Position numbers and translations under genes: made by a program | Shown here: one piece after another, positions 44,506 to 55,760 of the stretch | Numbering within the stretch: the first letter of the stretch is position 1 | Layout of the letters: every line of letters starts with the position of its first letter | The notes under the pieces: generated by a model | Database searches by the model: none | What the model was told of the DNA's origin: nothing | What the model saw: only the letters and a program-made list of their open reading frames with translations | NCBI RefSeq assembly: GCF_037126465.1 | Contig: NC_088206.1 | Coordinates: forward strand, 10,019,187 to 10,083,186 | From: Ornithodoros turicata | Lineage: Eukaryota; Arthropoda; Arachnida; Ixodida; Argasidae | Reading direction: 5' to 3' | DNA length: 64,000 bases

Positions 44506-46330
44506 CTTGCCAAACAATACACAAATGTCGTGTTTTCTAGTGAGATATTCCCTGTTCTCCAGACATAAATGTAGAAAAGTTGAAGGGGCACACTGATGGT
44601 AGAGTCTAGCATTGTTTTTTGCAGCTTCGCATATATTCCCTGTTATTCGTGTGCACATGTAGTACTAGGAAGGTACAACATGCACATAAAAATAATTTTG
44701 TATGCATCCACACATATGGTTCAGAAGGTTAGATAGATGACCTAGAACATAATTGTGCTGCATGTGCAATGGGTATGCTAACGCATAACTTCCATGACGA
44801 CAAGTACATGGGCCCTGTAAGACTGCCCTTTGCGAATGGTTTGGTAATGTGTCTCTAACTGTAAAGGTGAGAGGCAGTCGAGAATGCTGCAGACAGGGTT
44901 GCAACTTACATATTGCTTATCATGTCCTACATGATAAATATTAAATACAAAGTGATTTGTGCAATAATTCCTGAGTACGGAATTAATTCCGAGGCTGGCC
45001 AATGATGTCACCCAGGACGACAAGTCAACTAAATTGCCTCTGACACTTTTACACCCCGTGGGCTGAGTTGTGAGTTGAAACTGCACTCTACAGTTGGATA
45101 AGGTGCACCCACTGATTTGATTTCTAGGATCTATGTTATGCCCTAACTCTTCAGACCCCACATTTCCAAAAACACAATTTCTAAGTGCCAATTTGTGCTC
45201 TGGTATTTCTTTTGAGTCTGCATAGTGTGCAACCACATGACTTCCTGAGCTTTCGTGTGGATGTTTTTGTGCTACGGTTTACGGCTACAATATCCAGATG
45301 CTAGACATGAAATGCTGTAGTTTGTAGCGTGCCACGCGACGCAGCATGACATGGGAGAGTGTGATTCAAAGAACGCTTCTGGAAAATGCACAGAATCCCA
45401 CAAAAAGCTTAAAATGTGATTTGTATTTCGTTTTACGTCGCTCGTCGTTCCGTAACATCGTCGGCGGTGTTCCACATTGGTAAATCGTACGTAAAATTCG
45501 TCCCATAGCAGTATGCGGTTTCTCAAATACATAGCACGATTTTTTCCTGCAAAAATAAAACGCTGTCGGCATTTTCTGGCTAAAACGGCTGTTCCTAAGA
45601 TAATTAACCCTACAATGGGTAAGTGCTGTAAAGGGGCTAACGCAGACGCGACTTGATACAAATTGTACGTGCTCAAAAAACTCAAACGACGAATTCCAGT
45701 CACAACATTGCACAGAGCTTGGTTCACGAATGAGTTCGCAGCTGCTGCACTGTTTACTTATCACGGAACTAGCAGACCCCGGAACCCGGCTGTCCGTCAA
45801 CTTCAAGCACAGATACGTGAAGCCACGAAAAGCCGTAGCTGAAGTCCACTGACAAGTACGAAGGCGCATATACGTCACAATGCCCGTTCGGGTACATCTA
45901 CGTCATAAAAATGGCTGCGCCCATGTGTGTTTCGGAATGAATTGTTTTTTTTACATGGTACTGTACCGAACTGGGAGAATGAAGGTGCACTTTGGGGAGA
46001 GCTGGATGTGGGCTTTCGGGAATATCACAACCGTTTCTACTATTTGGGATATCGGCATAGCTGACCTTTAACACTGCGCGGCCAATCGCTTTCCGTACGC
46101 AACGTAATATAACGAGCGTATACTCCTCATGCGCACGACGTATATGAGCGTATGGGAGTATTAATGTGAATAAGCTACTCTCTTATGTACGCCATAACTA
46201 ACAGCTTTCATGAATGCGAACGAGAGAGCAATACCGTGCGCGCAAATCGCGACCCAATAACCGCGCCCCCATTTTCTTGCCCGCCATTTGGACTAGCTTA
46301 GGAAATCTTCTTCTCTCATGAATTTCTTGT
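44506..46330. other. 1.8-kb unassigned block, unit 4
   Basis: Minus-strand open stretches of about 150 codons at 44778-45236 and 45272-45727; the first is also open in unit 5 (56036-56494) but interrupted in unit 3. Product unknown. Confidence 0.35.
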
Positions 46331-46672
46331 GAATGGGGTGACTGGGGGGACAACGTAAAAGATAATGTGCTGGGGGTGAGTGCGCGACATCCTGATTCGT
46401 AGCGTGGCGTGGTACGTAGAAGAGGCGGTAGCCGGCACTGTGTATAGTTGGTAGCATCTCTGACCGAAAATCAGAGGGTTGCGGGTTCGAATCCCGCTGC
46501 TGGTGCCTTTTCTTCAACCGCCACGGCTGAGTAGACGTGCGGCTTCCAATATGTTGCCCGTTGCCAATAAGAGGCCAGTCGCTGCTTTGATTAAATGAGC
46601 CCATCGCGTACCAACTAAGGCTCCCATGAGTTTGTCAGAAAGGAGGCAGTTGACGAGCGAGTTTCATGTAAG
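46331..46672 (+). mobile_element. Second SINE-like repeat with tRNA-like core, unit 4
   Basis: Core at 46431-46504 with two extra bases in the D arm (TGTATAGTTGG). Confidence 0.7.
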
Positions 46673-46840
46673 AAGGAAGGGAACATGTAAGCAAGTTTCA
46701 TGTAGGGAGCAAGGGAACTGTGCCTACATGTGTCTGAAAGCGCCCGACGAAAATCCAGGAAAAAACCCAGACAGCACAGCCGGCAGCGGGATTCGAACCC
46801 GGGTACCTCCCAGTCTCGACGTGACATCGCCACGTTTTAT
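46673..46840 (-). mobile_element. tRNA-derived SINE module, unit 4
   Basis: Same module as 34703-34870, with an intact GGATTCGAACCC. Confidence 0.65.
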
Positions 46841-46971
46841 TTAATTTAATGGAACACGCCCCGGCGCAATCCGTCCTGAGAGTGACATGCCATAGCAGCG
46901 AATGGTACCGTACCGACTTACAAACATGTGACTTGGTTACCTATAGGTACACGTCTGTAAGCCCGTACGGT

Positions 46972-47591
46972 CCATGAGGTAAGAAACTAAGGAGAGGGCA
47001 ATAAGCACAGAGGGCCATGGGACTCCTCTAGAGGTCATTCCTGGCAATACCACGCCCATCTAGTAGCACGGTCACGTGATCCCCACATGTTTCGGTGTTA
47101 TGGCGGTCTGCGCGAAGGCTTGGAAGGTTACCAAACCTCATCTTCAGCAATCCTCTTACCTTCAAGGAGTCCTTTTGAACAATACCTTGAAGGTTGTCTG
47201 ATGACATTTGCTGGTTGATAAATCACAGCAAAACATCAGCAAAACAGAAGAAAACCCAAGCAATGTCACGATGACTTGCGTACATCTTCTAGCGATTTAC
47301 TGATCCATTGCTTCCACACAGAGCTTGTCTATTTTGTGTTTCAACGGGTATTATACTTTCTAACTCAACATGTTATGAAAGCGTAAGCAAGTTATTCGGC
47401 CGGGGCTCGTCTCTGTATTCAGGTAAGATACGCCGCGGGCATGGAGGACGCCATGTTTTATGACGTATGGCAGTGACGTTTATGGGTCACGTGTGTGGGC
47501 AACTAACCACAATGCCATGCGCGGGCCACAGCACGCCGGCTTGCATTCGGATTGGCGCTTAGGGCATCTGCTTAGTTTCTTACCTCCATGG
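46972..47591. mobile_element. TIR element with TACGGT target duplication, unit 4
   Basis: Begins CCATGAGGTAAGAAACTAAG and ends CTTAGTTTCTTACCTCCATGG; TACGGT lies on both sides (46966-46971, 47592-47597). 620 bp. Unit 3 shows the unoccupied site. Superfamily uncertain: 6-8 bp duplications occur in several groups, and the CC next to TACGGT makes the exact length ambiguous. Confidence 0.7.
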
Positions 47592-48619
47592 TACGGTCCC
47601 ATTTTCTGCTTGCGTGTCACTCCGAGTAAGTAATGCGCCGTAGCGTGAACTTCTGTCCAGTACTGTACGTCTCAATTTGCCTAGTACTATATTGCTTTTA
47701 GTATAACCGTTCAACTTTAACGAATCACAATTTTCACCACTGTTTTTTTTGCACTATAGCCTGAGCTGCTTGTGCGTCATAAATACTCCAATCATCATCA
47801 TCGTCCACGTCGTCGTCGCCACCACAAGGTTCCACCGCATGGCAGAGGCCATTATTTGATATCCCAATAGCTGTTCTCTAGACGCCACATGTCTTGCCAC
47901 AGTTGCCATCTGTTGCCGCCTAGCCACACAAACGAGGGAAGATGAAGTTGCTGGAGACGAGCACTCGGACTACGGTGATGGGAAGCGGCAAGCTACAAGT
48001 TCTCTTTGAAGTTTGCCGATAAGTTACGCTGACCGTGAGAGAAAGCAATCGTAAGCCATGATAGTAAGTGTCGACGGGGGCCGAAGTATAATGTCCGGAC
48101 GGAAGGAAATCACCTTTTGTCAATGGCTTCTGCACAGAGGCTGGAAGAAAGGCTCAGGTCTGTTTGACAACTGAATGAAGGGGTGTGTGTCAAATGGGTC
48201 TTTATATGGGAAACAAGCAAACAGGCAAGAAGGAAATACAGTGGTGTTTACGAATACCGCATCACAGCACAGAGCTGCATTGAAAGGCGTTCTGTGGACA
48301 TGGTTCACGTCCAAGTTGCCACGCATTGCCAAGCATTTCATGTCCATTATCATAGCGTTCGGATCTTATTCACTGTCCACGCTGTGGACTACTTGACTTC
48401 TGCTCCAGAATGTTTCATGTGTAGCATATGTAACTGAACCACTCCCTAGTCAGCTCTTTTCCCATGTGTGAAGAAGGCCAAAAAGAAACGTTTTCCAACC
48501 CCATCACGCATCGACTCAACCTTACCTTATTCCGTAAACAGCGAATGTTTCGTTGCCTCGCCCTATCGGAACCACGACGAACTATACATAGCAGTTGTCG
48601 TTCGATAGTAGCGTTGTCA
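47592..48619. other. Distal block and unit end, unit 4
   Basis: The acidic minus-strand frame is broken here by a T-run near 47742-47750. A 71-codon minus-strand stretch (47920-48135, QKPLTKG.FLPSGHY) is kept in units 2-5. Nothing recognised. Confidence 0.4.
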
Positions 48620-48702
48620 AAGTAAGAAGGTTGAAGGAGGAGGACATTGGTCCTGTGCAATTTTATAAAGTCAGGTTGGGAAACCGGATGGTCACTCAGC
48701 TA

Positions 48703-49416
48703 CACTCTAAGAAGAAAAAAAATGACTAAATGGGGAGTAATTGCAGCTTCTCGTCCCCTATAGACTACAATTACTCCCTATTTTAGTCCCCTAACCCTGA
48801 TATTTACTCCCCGGGACTGCAAATTGTCACTGAACATTCTACCCACACAGTCTACGTATACAGGGCGTTCAAAATTAAGCTTTCACTAGCACTTTATAAA
48901 TAGGCGAACAAAAGAAAACTGGTGCTACTTTTTCTGTTCCTTGAGTAAGAAACAGGTGCTACATAATTAGCAGCACCTGTTTCTTACGCAAGTGGCGTAA
49001 AGTTATCATCCGGTTTCCCCTCATCGCTGTGTTTGCGTAGCGCGCGTGAAAGCTTAATTTTGAACACCCTGTATTTGTGCTCTCGGTCAATTTGATGGCA
49101 TAAGGCTGCATAACTGAGCCAACTTATAGCAATTTTCCACCCACACAAAGTGAGAAACAGTTAGCGCTTCTTTCTTCGCAAATTGTGTCCTATGCATGTC
49201 GCGAGATTTTATATCACTCGATATATCACGGTTGACAGTTTGATTCAAAGCATTGTCGTGCATGAACACGAATTATGTACCTGGGACTCTTAGAATAGAG
49301 CCTGAAATGTAGTCTCCACTCTGTGACATTCATTTACTCTCGAAAGGGTTTATTTTTTGTGCCAATGCTTTTCGACCCTAAGAGGAGTAAAATTACTCCT
49401 TTTTTTCCTTAGAGTG
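48703..49416. mobile_element. TA-flanked DNA element, unit 5
   Basis: 714 bp with the short nested MITE; both ends intact. Confidence 0.75.
48861..49071. mobile_element. Nested MITE, short form, unit 5
   Basis: 211 bp, with one change in the left end (CAGGGCGTTC). Confidence 0.85.
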
Positions 49417-49418
49417 TA

Positions 49419-50024
49419 GGGTGGAAGACGTCACACTAGTCCATCACTAATTTTATAGCTAGCCGCAATAGTACCGGGGGAATAGTCACTTATTTCGCTC
49501 GTTTTTTTGTTTTTTTTTCAATGGGAATTTATGTTAGTGGGCGGGTAAACCCTTCTCAATGTGTGGGGGAAATGTTATGCTGCTCCCCCCCCCCACCCAC
49601 ACACACACACACTTCACGCAATGAAACATTCCATGCCTGACCAATATCCACCAATAGAACGATTTTTGTTCTCCAAAGGGAACAAACGAATCAAGCTCTG
49701 GTTCCAGGACCCAGGAGCACATAGCTCTGACAATGGAATTCGCCTCTAGTAACTAACATCGTACCCTCTTGCTATCCCCAACACTGGTGATCGGGTCTAC
49801 TCACCAACCGTGACTGACTCATTGGTGTACACTGCTGGTACACGGAGTTCAAGAATCATTTTGAATCATTGAAAATCATACGGTCATTCATGTGGGTGTT
49901 ATGCCTTCTATTTTTTAGATTGTCCCTGTTATAAATCACTGTGAGAAGACGATGAAAAATATGCAAGAAACGAGAAGAAAGGAATATCTTCATTTCTGCT
50001 AATTTCTCAGTATTAGCTGTCGTC
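49419..50024. promoter_or_regulatory. Upstream region of the gene, unit 5
   Basis: Short C-tract followed by CA repeats (about 49586-49610); TATAAAT at 49930-49936, 95 bp before the ATG. Confidence 0.35.
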
Positions 50025-50444
50025 ATGGCTGACTTCAGAACCTCGAGAAACATGAAGTACGGCATCGTAATCGCACTATTCTTGCTGTCCGGGGCACTTT
50101 TTGCCGCCGGGACAGTACTAGTACACCTAGACATCCCAGGAGGCCGCGGCTTGTTGGCTGCCGCCGCCTTCACTTTCCTGATGGCCTTAACGGTCATCTA
50201 CTTCGTCTGTGTAAAGAGCCTGCAGGGATTCGTGCTGGACGTCGAGTCCATAGAGCAACACCTGTCCAGCTCCGGATCCCAACCCCAGCCGGTGTCTCAG
50301 GCCATGCGAGTACGCATCCAGGCGTGGATCCAGCAAGTCAACAGAGCTTTGTGGCCGGAAGGCGTCCCAGAAGAGCCAGTCCAGTACTCTAGGCCACCGT
50401 CGCCAAGTTCGGGAGCGGGTAGTTCTTCCCCCTCCCCGAACTAG
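50025..50444 (+). CDS. Small two-helix membrane protein, unit 5 copy (139 aa)
   Basis: Intact. It has Q78, Q86, Q88 and P118 like unit 4, but also F51, Q92, Q103-Q104, V119, P136 and P138, so its acidic/amide pattern differs from every other copy. Many silent changes (for example AGA for CGA at codon 5, AGA for AGG at codon 8). The tail ends SSSPSPN. Helices, turn and conserved block are unchanged. Confidence 0.8.
   Translation: MADFRTSRNMKYGIVIALFLLSGALFAAGTVLVHLDIPGGRGLLAAAAFTFLMALTVIYFVCVKSLQGFVLDVESIEQHLSSSGSQPQPVSQAMRVRIQAWIQQVNRALWPEGVPEEPVQYSRPPSPSSGAGSSSPSPN
50407..50441 (+). other. Stem-loop at the end of the gene, unit 5 (compensated form)
   Basis: Left arm GTTCGGG, right arm CCCGAAC: the pair that is A-T in units 1-3 and 6 and G-T in unit 4 is G-C here. 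One other pair is lost (CCCCCT for CCCGCT). Confidence 0.6.
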
Positions 50445-50475
50445 TGCGCGACAAGGCGGCGGACAACAACATCAG

Positions 50476-50827
50476 TCCGCCGCAGGTCCTCCAGACCATC
50501 GGAGGACCATGTATAGAGTATCCCAGCCTTGGGCAACACCATCAGCCCGCTGGATGTCCTCCAGACCATCGGAGGACCGTGGACAGAGTGGCCTCGCGGT
50601 GGGCAACTCCATCAGCCCGCCGCAGGTTCTCCAGACCATCGGAGAGCCATGGAGGAACTGGTCTAGCGGTAGGAAATACCATCAACCCTTCGCAATTCCT
50701 CCGGACTACCGGAGGACCATGGACAGAGCAGCCTAACAGAGGACGAACACCATCAGCCAGCTGTATGTCCGCCAGAACATCGGAGGGCCATGGAGGAACT
50801 GGTTTAGCGGTGTCCCATAACCTCAAC
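50476..50827 (+). repeat. Five 70-bp hairpin repeats, unit 5
   Basis: As in the other units; the changes (GGCAACTCC, CTGTATGTCC) fall outside or at the edge of the hairpins. Segment A follows at 50828-50973. Confidence 0.85.
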
Positions 50828-50989
50828 CCACCGTATATCTTTTTATCGCCATATATCGGCCTAGTGGTGCGCAAGAGAATCACCTCGCTCTGGAGAGCGC
50901 CTGGTGTCAACGACCTTTTCCTTAGGTTTCACAGAACCATGAATAAGTAGCAGGCACATTGGCGCCCACGATATTTCCTCCAGGTCACC

Positions 50990-51024
50990 GAACACCATCG
51001 GAATACATATTGCCGATGGTGTTC
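50990..51024. repeat. Collapsed palindrome, unit 5
   Basis: Identical to the unit 4 form, so the collapse is shared. Confidence 0.85.
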
Positions 51025-51394
51025 GATACATAGTCGATGTTGGTGTTGATACATATTGCAATGACTCAGAGGCGGGCAACGCTCTCAGCGCGTCGTATAT
51101 TCTCCAGGCTGTCGGGGGACTATTCATATACCAGCTACGCCACGAACCAACTACTGTCCAGCAATGAGTAAGTGGCAGATAACACGACTGATATGACAAC
51201 GTAGCGACGCCCAATACCATTCGTCCTCGGCCTATTTCTCCACACCACGAAAGAACACTGGCAAACAAATCGCTCACTATACCGCGCCATCAACCAAGCG
51301 AAATCTTCTCCAATTCCTGTCTGTGTTCTTTCTGCTGCTGAATGTCCACCGTGAAGCAATCACAGCCCCGCAATGACTAAATAGCAGGCTGTAC
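51025..51394. other. Unit-conserved sequence without a gene, unit 5
   Basis: Counterpart of 2717-3170 with the 110-bp loss at 51135, which removes the TTCTCC/GGAGAA hairpin. Confidence 0.5.
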
Positions 51395-52219
51395 AACCCG
51401 ACAGAGATCATCAACAGATTATACAGATTAAGTGAAGTGTTCACACGCTTCAACAAGGACAGCCCTTTTGGATCCTACCGCACCCGGAAGTACACACAGA
51501 AATTCCGGGAGTCAATAAGAAATCAGAAACGGACGCCTCCGTGCTCAAGACATTGCCCTAGCATATCTTTAGGGCATCTTCTCATCAAAAACAGTCTATA
51601 CATCTATACAGATGGTTCCTCTAGAGAAGATCTGAAAGCGTATGTATCCCAAACCACGCGGAAGGGATACAGGCTCTCGCATGGCACCTCATCTACAGCT
51701 GCTGAACTACACGGTATATTCAAGGCACGATTCCACATGAAGAAATCTCACCCGAAAACTTGGCTCATCTGCGCACATTCGAAGTCCTCCTTAGAAGTTA
51801 TCATCAAAAGACGGGATTTGAATTATAGGTGCACAAACTATTTTATATCCTCACCACACTCATCGATGCCGTAGAGTCAGGACACAGTGTAACACTGCGG
51901 TGGATTCCCTCCCACTGTGGTATATCTGGGAATGAAGCAGCCGACGAAACAGCCAAGGAAGCTCTAAGCAAGACAGAGCTCAATGCCATACTTTCTCGAA
52001 AGCCAACTCCAAAGCCTATCTAAGAAAAACGACGACCGAAAAATCGAGAGGACTCTGGAAGGCATACCTACCACCTGCTGATAATCTCTTTCATCGATCC
52101 TAATTTGACAGCTATTGTTCCAACATGCCTGGGGAGACCACTACAAACAGTCATCCACAGAAAACTTGTCAGCTCTATTCATGGACAATGCTCTACAGAA
52201 CGAAACTCACATCAACTTC
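51395..52219 (+). pseudogene. Non-LTR RNase H segment, broken, unit 5
   Basis: Longest single open stretch among the copies (51437-51874), running through LYIYTDGSS, TAAELHGI and WLICAHSKSSLEVI before the shared frame change. The third catalytic Asp is His. A missing C after ACGCCATAC near 51990 breaks the frame again after the SHCGISGNEAADETAKEA motif. Confidence 0.87.
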
Positions 52220-52231
52220 GTTCCTTACATC

Positions 52232-52397
52232 CCACCGTATATCTTTTTATCGCCATATATCGGCCTAGTGGTGCGCAACAGAATCAACTCGCTCTGGAGA
52301 ACGCCTGGTGTCAACGACGGTTTCCTTAGGTTCCACAGAACCTTATCATGGGCGCCAATGTGCCTGCTACTTATTCATGGTTCTGTGGAACCTAAGG
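52232..52397 (+). repeat. Segment B with perfect 19-bp hairpin, unit 5
   Basis: Arms 52324-52342 and 52379-52397. Confidence 0.9.
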
Positions 52398-52991
52398 AAT
52401 GCCAATGCCAAACATCCCGCAGAAGCCTTCGCAGTTACGCTGAAGCTTCAAAGAAATGTAGCTGCAGGTACACACCAGGGAGACCGCATAGCTCCAGAAA
52501 CCTTCCTGTTATACGAAGAAGAAACAGCATTAGAAGGCTGGAAAACACTGACAGGTAGAACGTTCTTTATAACGCGCCACCAAGGAGCCATTCACAGGCC
52601 AGCAGTAGCTACACAGTGTGAAATACTATCAACTCACCCAAATATCCTTCAGGCCAACGGACCGGCTATTGATGCAGACAAATAGATGTGCGCAATCTTA
52701 TTCACTCAACGCCACTGGAGGACACCAGGAGGCAAATCGCTCCGGTATAGCACGCCCCCAAACGGCCTACCACAGAGTTGCAATGACAGAGCGGCGCACT
52801 CCACTGCCGGACCACCAGCGCATAGGGAGGCTGCAGATGTTGCAAAACAGCGGTATGCAAAGCCATTCGCCCACGGTATGTTCTCCAGACTCCCGGATGA
52901 CCCTTGCAAAAAGACCACTTGCTATGACACATGTCCGAGTAACCACGATATGGTGCCACAGTGGAGCAAGTCGGGATGTGTTACTCTGCGT
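52398..52991. other. Unit-conserved sequence without a gene, unit 5
   Basis: No 63-bp block. No gene. Confidence 0.45.
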
Positions 52992-53315
52992 GAATATGGG
53001 CGTGACTGGGGAACAACGTAAAAGACAATGCGCTGTGGGTGAGTGCGTGGCACACTGTTTCCTAGCGTGGCTTGGTACGTAGAAGAGGCGGTAGCCGGCA
53101 CTGTGTAGTTGGTAGCATCTCTGACCGAAAATCAGAGGGTTGTGGGTTCGAATCCCGCTGCTGGTGCCTTTTCTTCAACCGCCACTGCTCAACAGAGATG
53201 CGGCTCCCAATACGTTGGAGGCCAGTTACTGCTTTGACTAAATGAGCCCATCGCGCTCCAAACTAATGCTCCCATGAGTTTGTCAGATGGCAGTTGACGA
53301 GCGAGTTTCATGTAA
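52992..53315 (+). mobile_element. SINE-like repeat with tRNA-Phe-like core, unit 5
   Basis: Core at 53094-53165; loop CCGAAAA; T stem GTGGG as in unit 4. Confidence 0.7.
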
Positions 53316-53734
53316 AAAGCAAAAGTGTCCTCTCTGTCGCAATCCTTGCCTTCGATTTTACTAAAAAAAGAACGTATTTCATGTCCAGGCCTTCCAGTGA
53401 CTACGTGGATCAGGGCACTGGGCGACCCTCGCGGGGAATGTGCAACGATTTATTGATGCCTCCTCCATGCCCAATGTTGTGGCTGCAGGCAGCTTGGGAA
53501 TCTGGACATGATGGATGATGCGAAGTTCACTGCACCATTTTCATCACTCTCCACAGAGGTAACCGGGAAGCTGCTCGCCCCAAGTTACAAGTTTTCGCAC
53601 TCTCGAGCGCCATTACAGGGCGACAGACATTCCAATGTATTTTCTTTTTGGATTATGCAGCGTCCCTTTATGACTTAAAATTCAATGCGATTTTCACGTT
53701 GTTAAAAGACGTAGCGTCATTCGCAGTCAGACGT
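53316..53734. other. Unassigned, unit-conserved, unit 5
   Basis: Counterpart of 5157-5606. No gene recognised. Confidence 0.4.
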
Positions 53735-54204
53735 GTAAAGTAATTAATTGCAAGTAATTGAATTGTTGTAATTAATTACTTTCTTAGTAATTAATTACTT
53801 CCGGAATTACATTAGGTTTTATGTAATTGTAAAATTACATAAATTACTTTCACAAGTAACGCGTAACGCGTACAAATATGTGTTTCCTACGGTGTTGAAA
53901 TGGTGTAGTTTGTATCTGAGAGCCATAGTGAAACACAGGCAGCAAGGACAGACTTTTGATGCCCTCAAGAAACTTGGCAACACATTGCAGGGACTCAGGA
54001 TGCTGCGTAAATTTCCAGAACACAGAGATCAAGGCTGCGTTTAAACAATAAGTGGTTAGAGAAATCCAAGACAGTTGCATGTGTAAGCACTTCGCTGTTG
54101 GATTTGCTTCTGTCCGAGATACGTTATATCAAAGGGGACACACGGGCACACTCCCAGAGGTACTAGGGCTGGCTGTGAAATAGAATGAGGAGAGAGGGAC
54201 GATA
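53735..54204. other. hAT end remnant and following block, unit 5
   Basis: Only the AT-rich GTAATTAATT...AAGTAACGCGTAACGC part is left (53735-53870). It joins directly to ACAAATATGTGTTTCC, so about 575 bp including the transposase motif are deleted. Confidence 0.65.
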
Positions 54205-54206
54205 TA

Positions 54207-55155
54207 CGAGGGGTGTTCAAGTCAAACCGGGACTTTCTGTCTCCTAAGTGTACAGATGGCTCGCGCTACTTCTTTTTCGTCATTTTCACACGCGACAGGC
54301 CTCCGCGTTCACCACGTGGTGGTCCAGAGTTTGTGCAAAACAGAAGACACGTGCTGGACAAGATGGCCGACAACGAGGTGAGCGCGCACATCGAACAGTG
54401 AATATAGTCATGAAGTTTCTCGTGAATGAAGGCGTAAAGTCATCTGAAATTTACAGAAGACTTCAGGCTCAGTATGGCCACGATACACTTAGCCGCAGCG
54501 AGCGTTTGAGTGGTGCAAACGGTTCCGAGGCGGCCGTACATCAGTGCAGGACGATCCTGGCCGGGGCGGCTCAGAGCCCAGTGTCAGAGTTCCTGAGAAC
54601 ATTCAACGTTTTTCCACGGTTTTCTGGAACAAGGCTGGCGTTGTTCATGTTGATTTTCTGCCCAGTGTTACCAACATCAATAGTGCATATTACGGACAGG
54701 TTCTCAGGGATGTGCATAAGGCGCTGAAGCAGAAGCGGCCGGGCCTCATCACCAAGGAGTCCTCCTCCTACAGGACAATGCACGCCCGCATACCGCGCAT
54801 CTAACGACACGCACCTTACAGGAACTTGGTTGGGCGTTGCTGCCACATCCCCCTTACAGTTCACAGCTCGCCCCCAGCGATTTCCATCTCTTCGGGCCAC
54901 TGAAGGCGTTCCTTGGGGTCCGCCACTTCAGCTGCGACGACGAGGTCAAGAATGCGGTCCGATCATGGCTGCTACGCGCTGCTACGCGCCGGTAAGGATT
55001 TCTACACTGCTGGCATCCAAGCTCTCGTGAAACGCTGGGACAAGTGCATTAGTGCAGCTGAGATTACGTTGAAAAATAAAACTAATTTCTCGCCTGTAAG
55101 TTCATTTTACTTTTGCGAGAAATGAAAAGTCTCGGTTTGACATGAATGCCCCTCG
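54207..55155 (+). pseudogene. Deleted mariner element, unit 5
   Basis: 949 bp between TA dinucleotides; same loss of the first catalytic Asp as in the other units. A missing base pair of codons at LSRS-ERL (near 54497) removes part of the SKAFEWCKRF helix. It has the GCTACGCGCTGCTACG duplication seen in units 2 and 3. Confidence 0.9.
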
Positions 55156-55157
55156 TA

Positions 55158-55760
55158 TAACCCCTTTTTCTTGTCCCTTATTCTGTTGGTTAAATTGTCA
55201 TTTGTTTAGCAGCACATATGTGTATATTCCAGAGTCCGCTAATAAATATATCAGTTGAGAGCTAGCAGTCGCATTGTAGCTGTCTCATCCTGTCCTTGGC
55301 TGTTTGTATTTCACTATGGCCATGTTTGCTATTCGAAACAAAAAAAAACGAAAAGAGCATAGAAAAACACGAAAACAGCAACCTGCAAAGCTGCCTGTTC
55401 TAGTGCTCACATGGAAGCAATGCAATGAGGTAACATGCTCCATTCATGAACTCTATAGTAGAACACATCACAATGACAACCGATTATTCAGATTTTTTTT
55501 AACTACTTTGTCTTTTGGAACTTTGATTGCGGAGCCTATTATTGGGGCTTTATGTGATTCCCTTCTTGAGACACTAGATTGCTGATGCTGTGCAGTGTGT
55601 TAATTTTGAAACTGTACTGTGCTGAGGTATAAAAAGAGAATTGTCATATCTGCATTTGAATACATAGGAATAATTTGTAAGTACTTTCCTTGTTGACATT
55701 TATATCTGCACCAGGTCCCAACATTCTTGATTGATGGAAAATGTGAATAAAGATATTTAT
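55158..55760. other. AT-rich post-mariner block, unit 5
   Basis: No gene; GTGAATAAAG near 55742. Confidence 0.45.

Larger units (their letters stand above)
36021..48619. repeat. Tandem unit 4 of the array
   Basis: 12.6 kb. The only unit with the Tigger/pogo-like element at 41055-41803. Shares the collapsed palindrome with unit 5. Confidence 0.95.
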
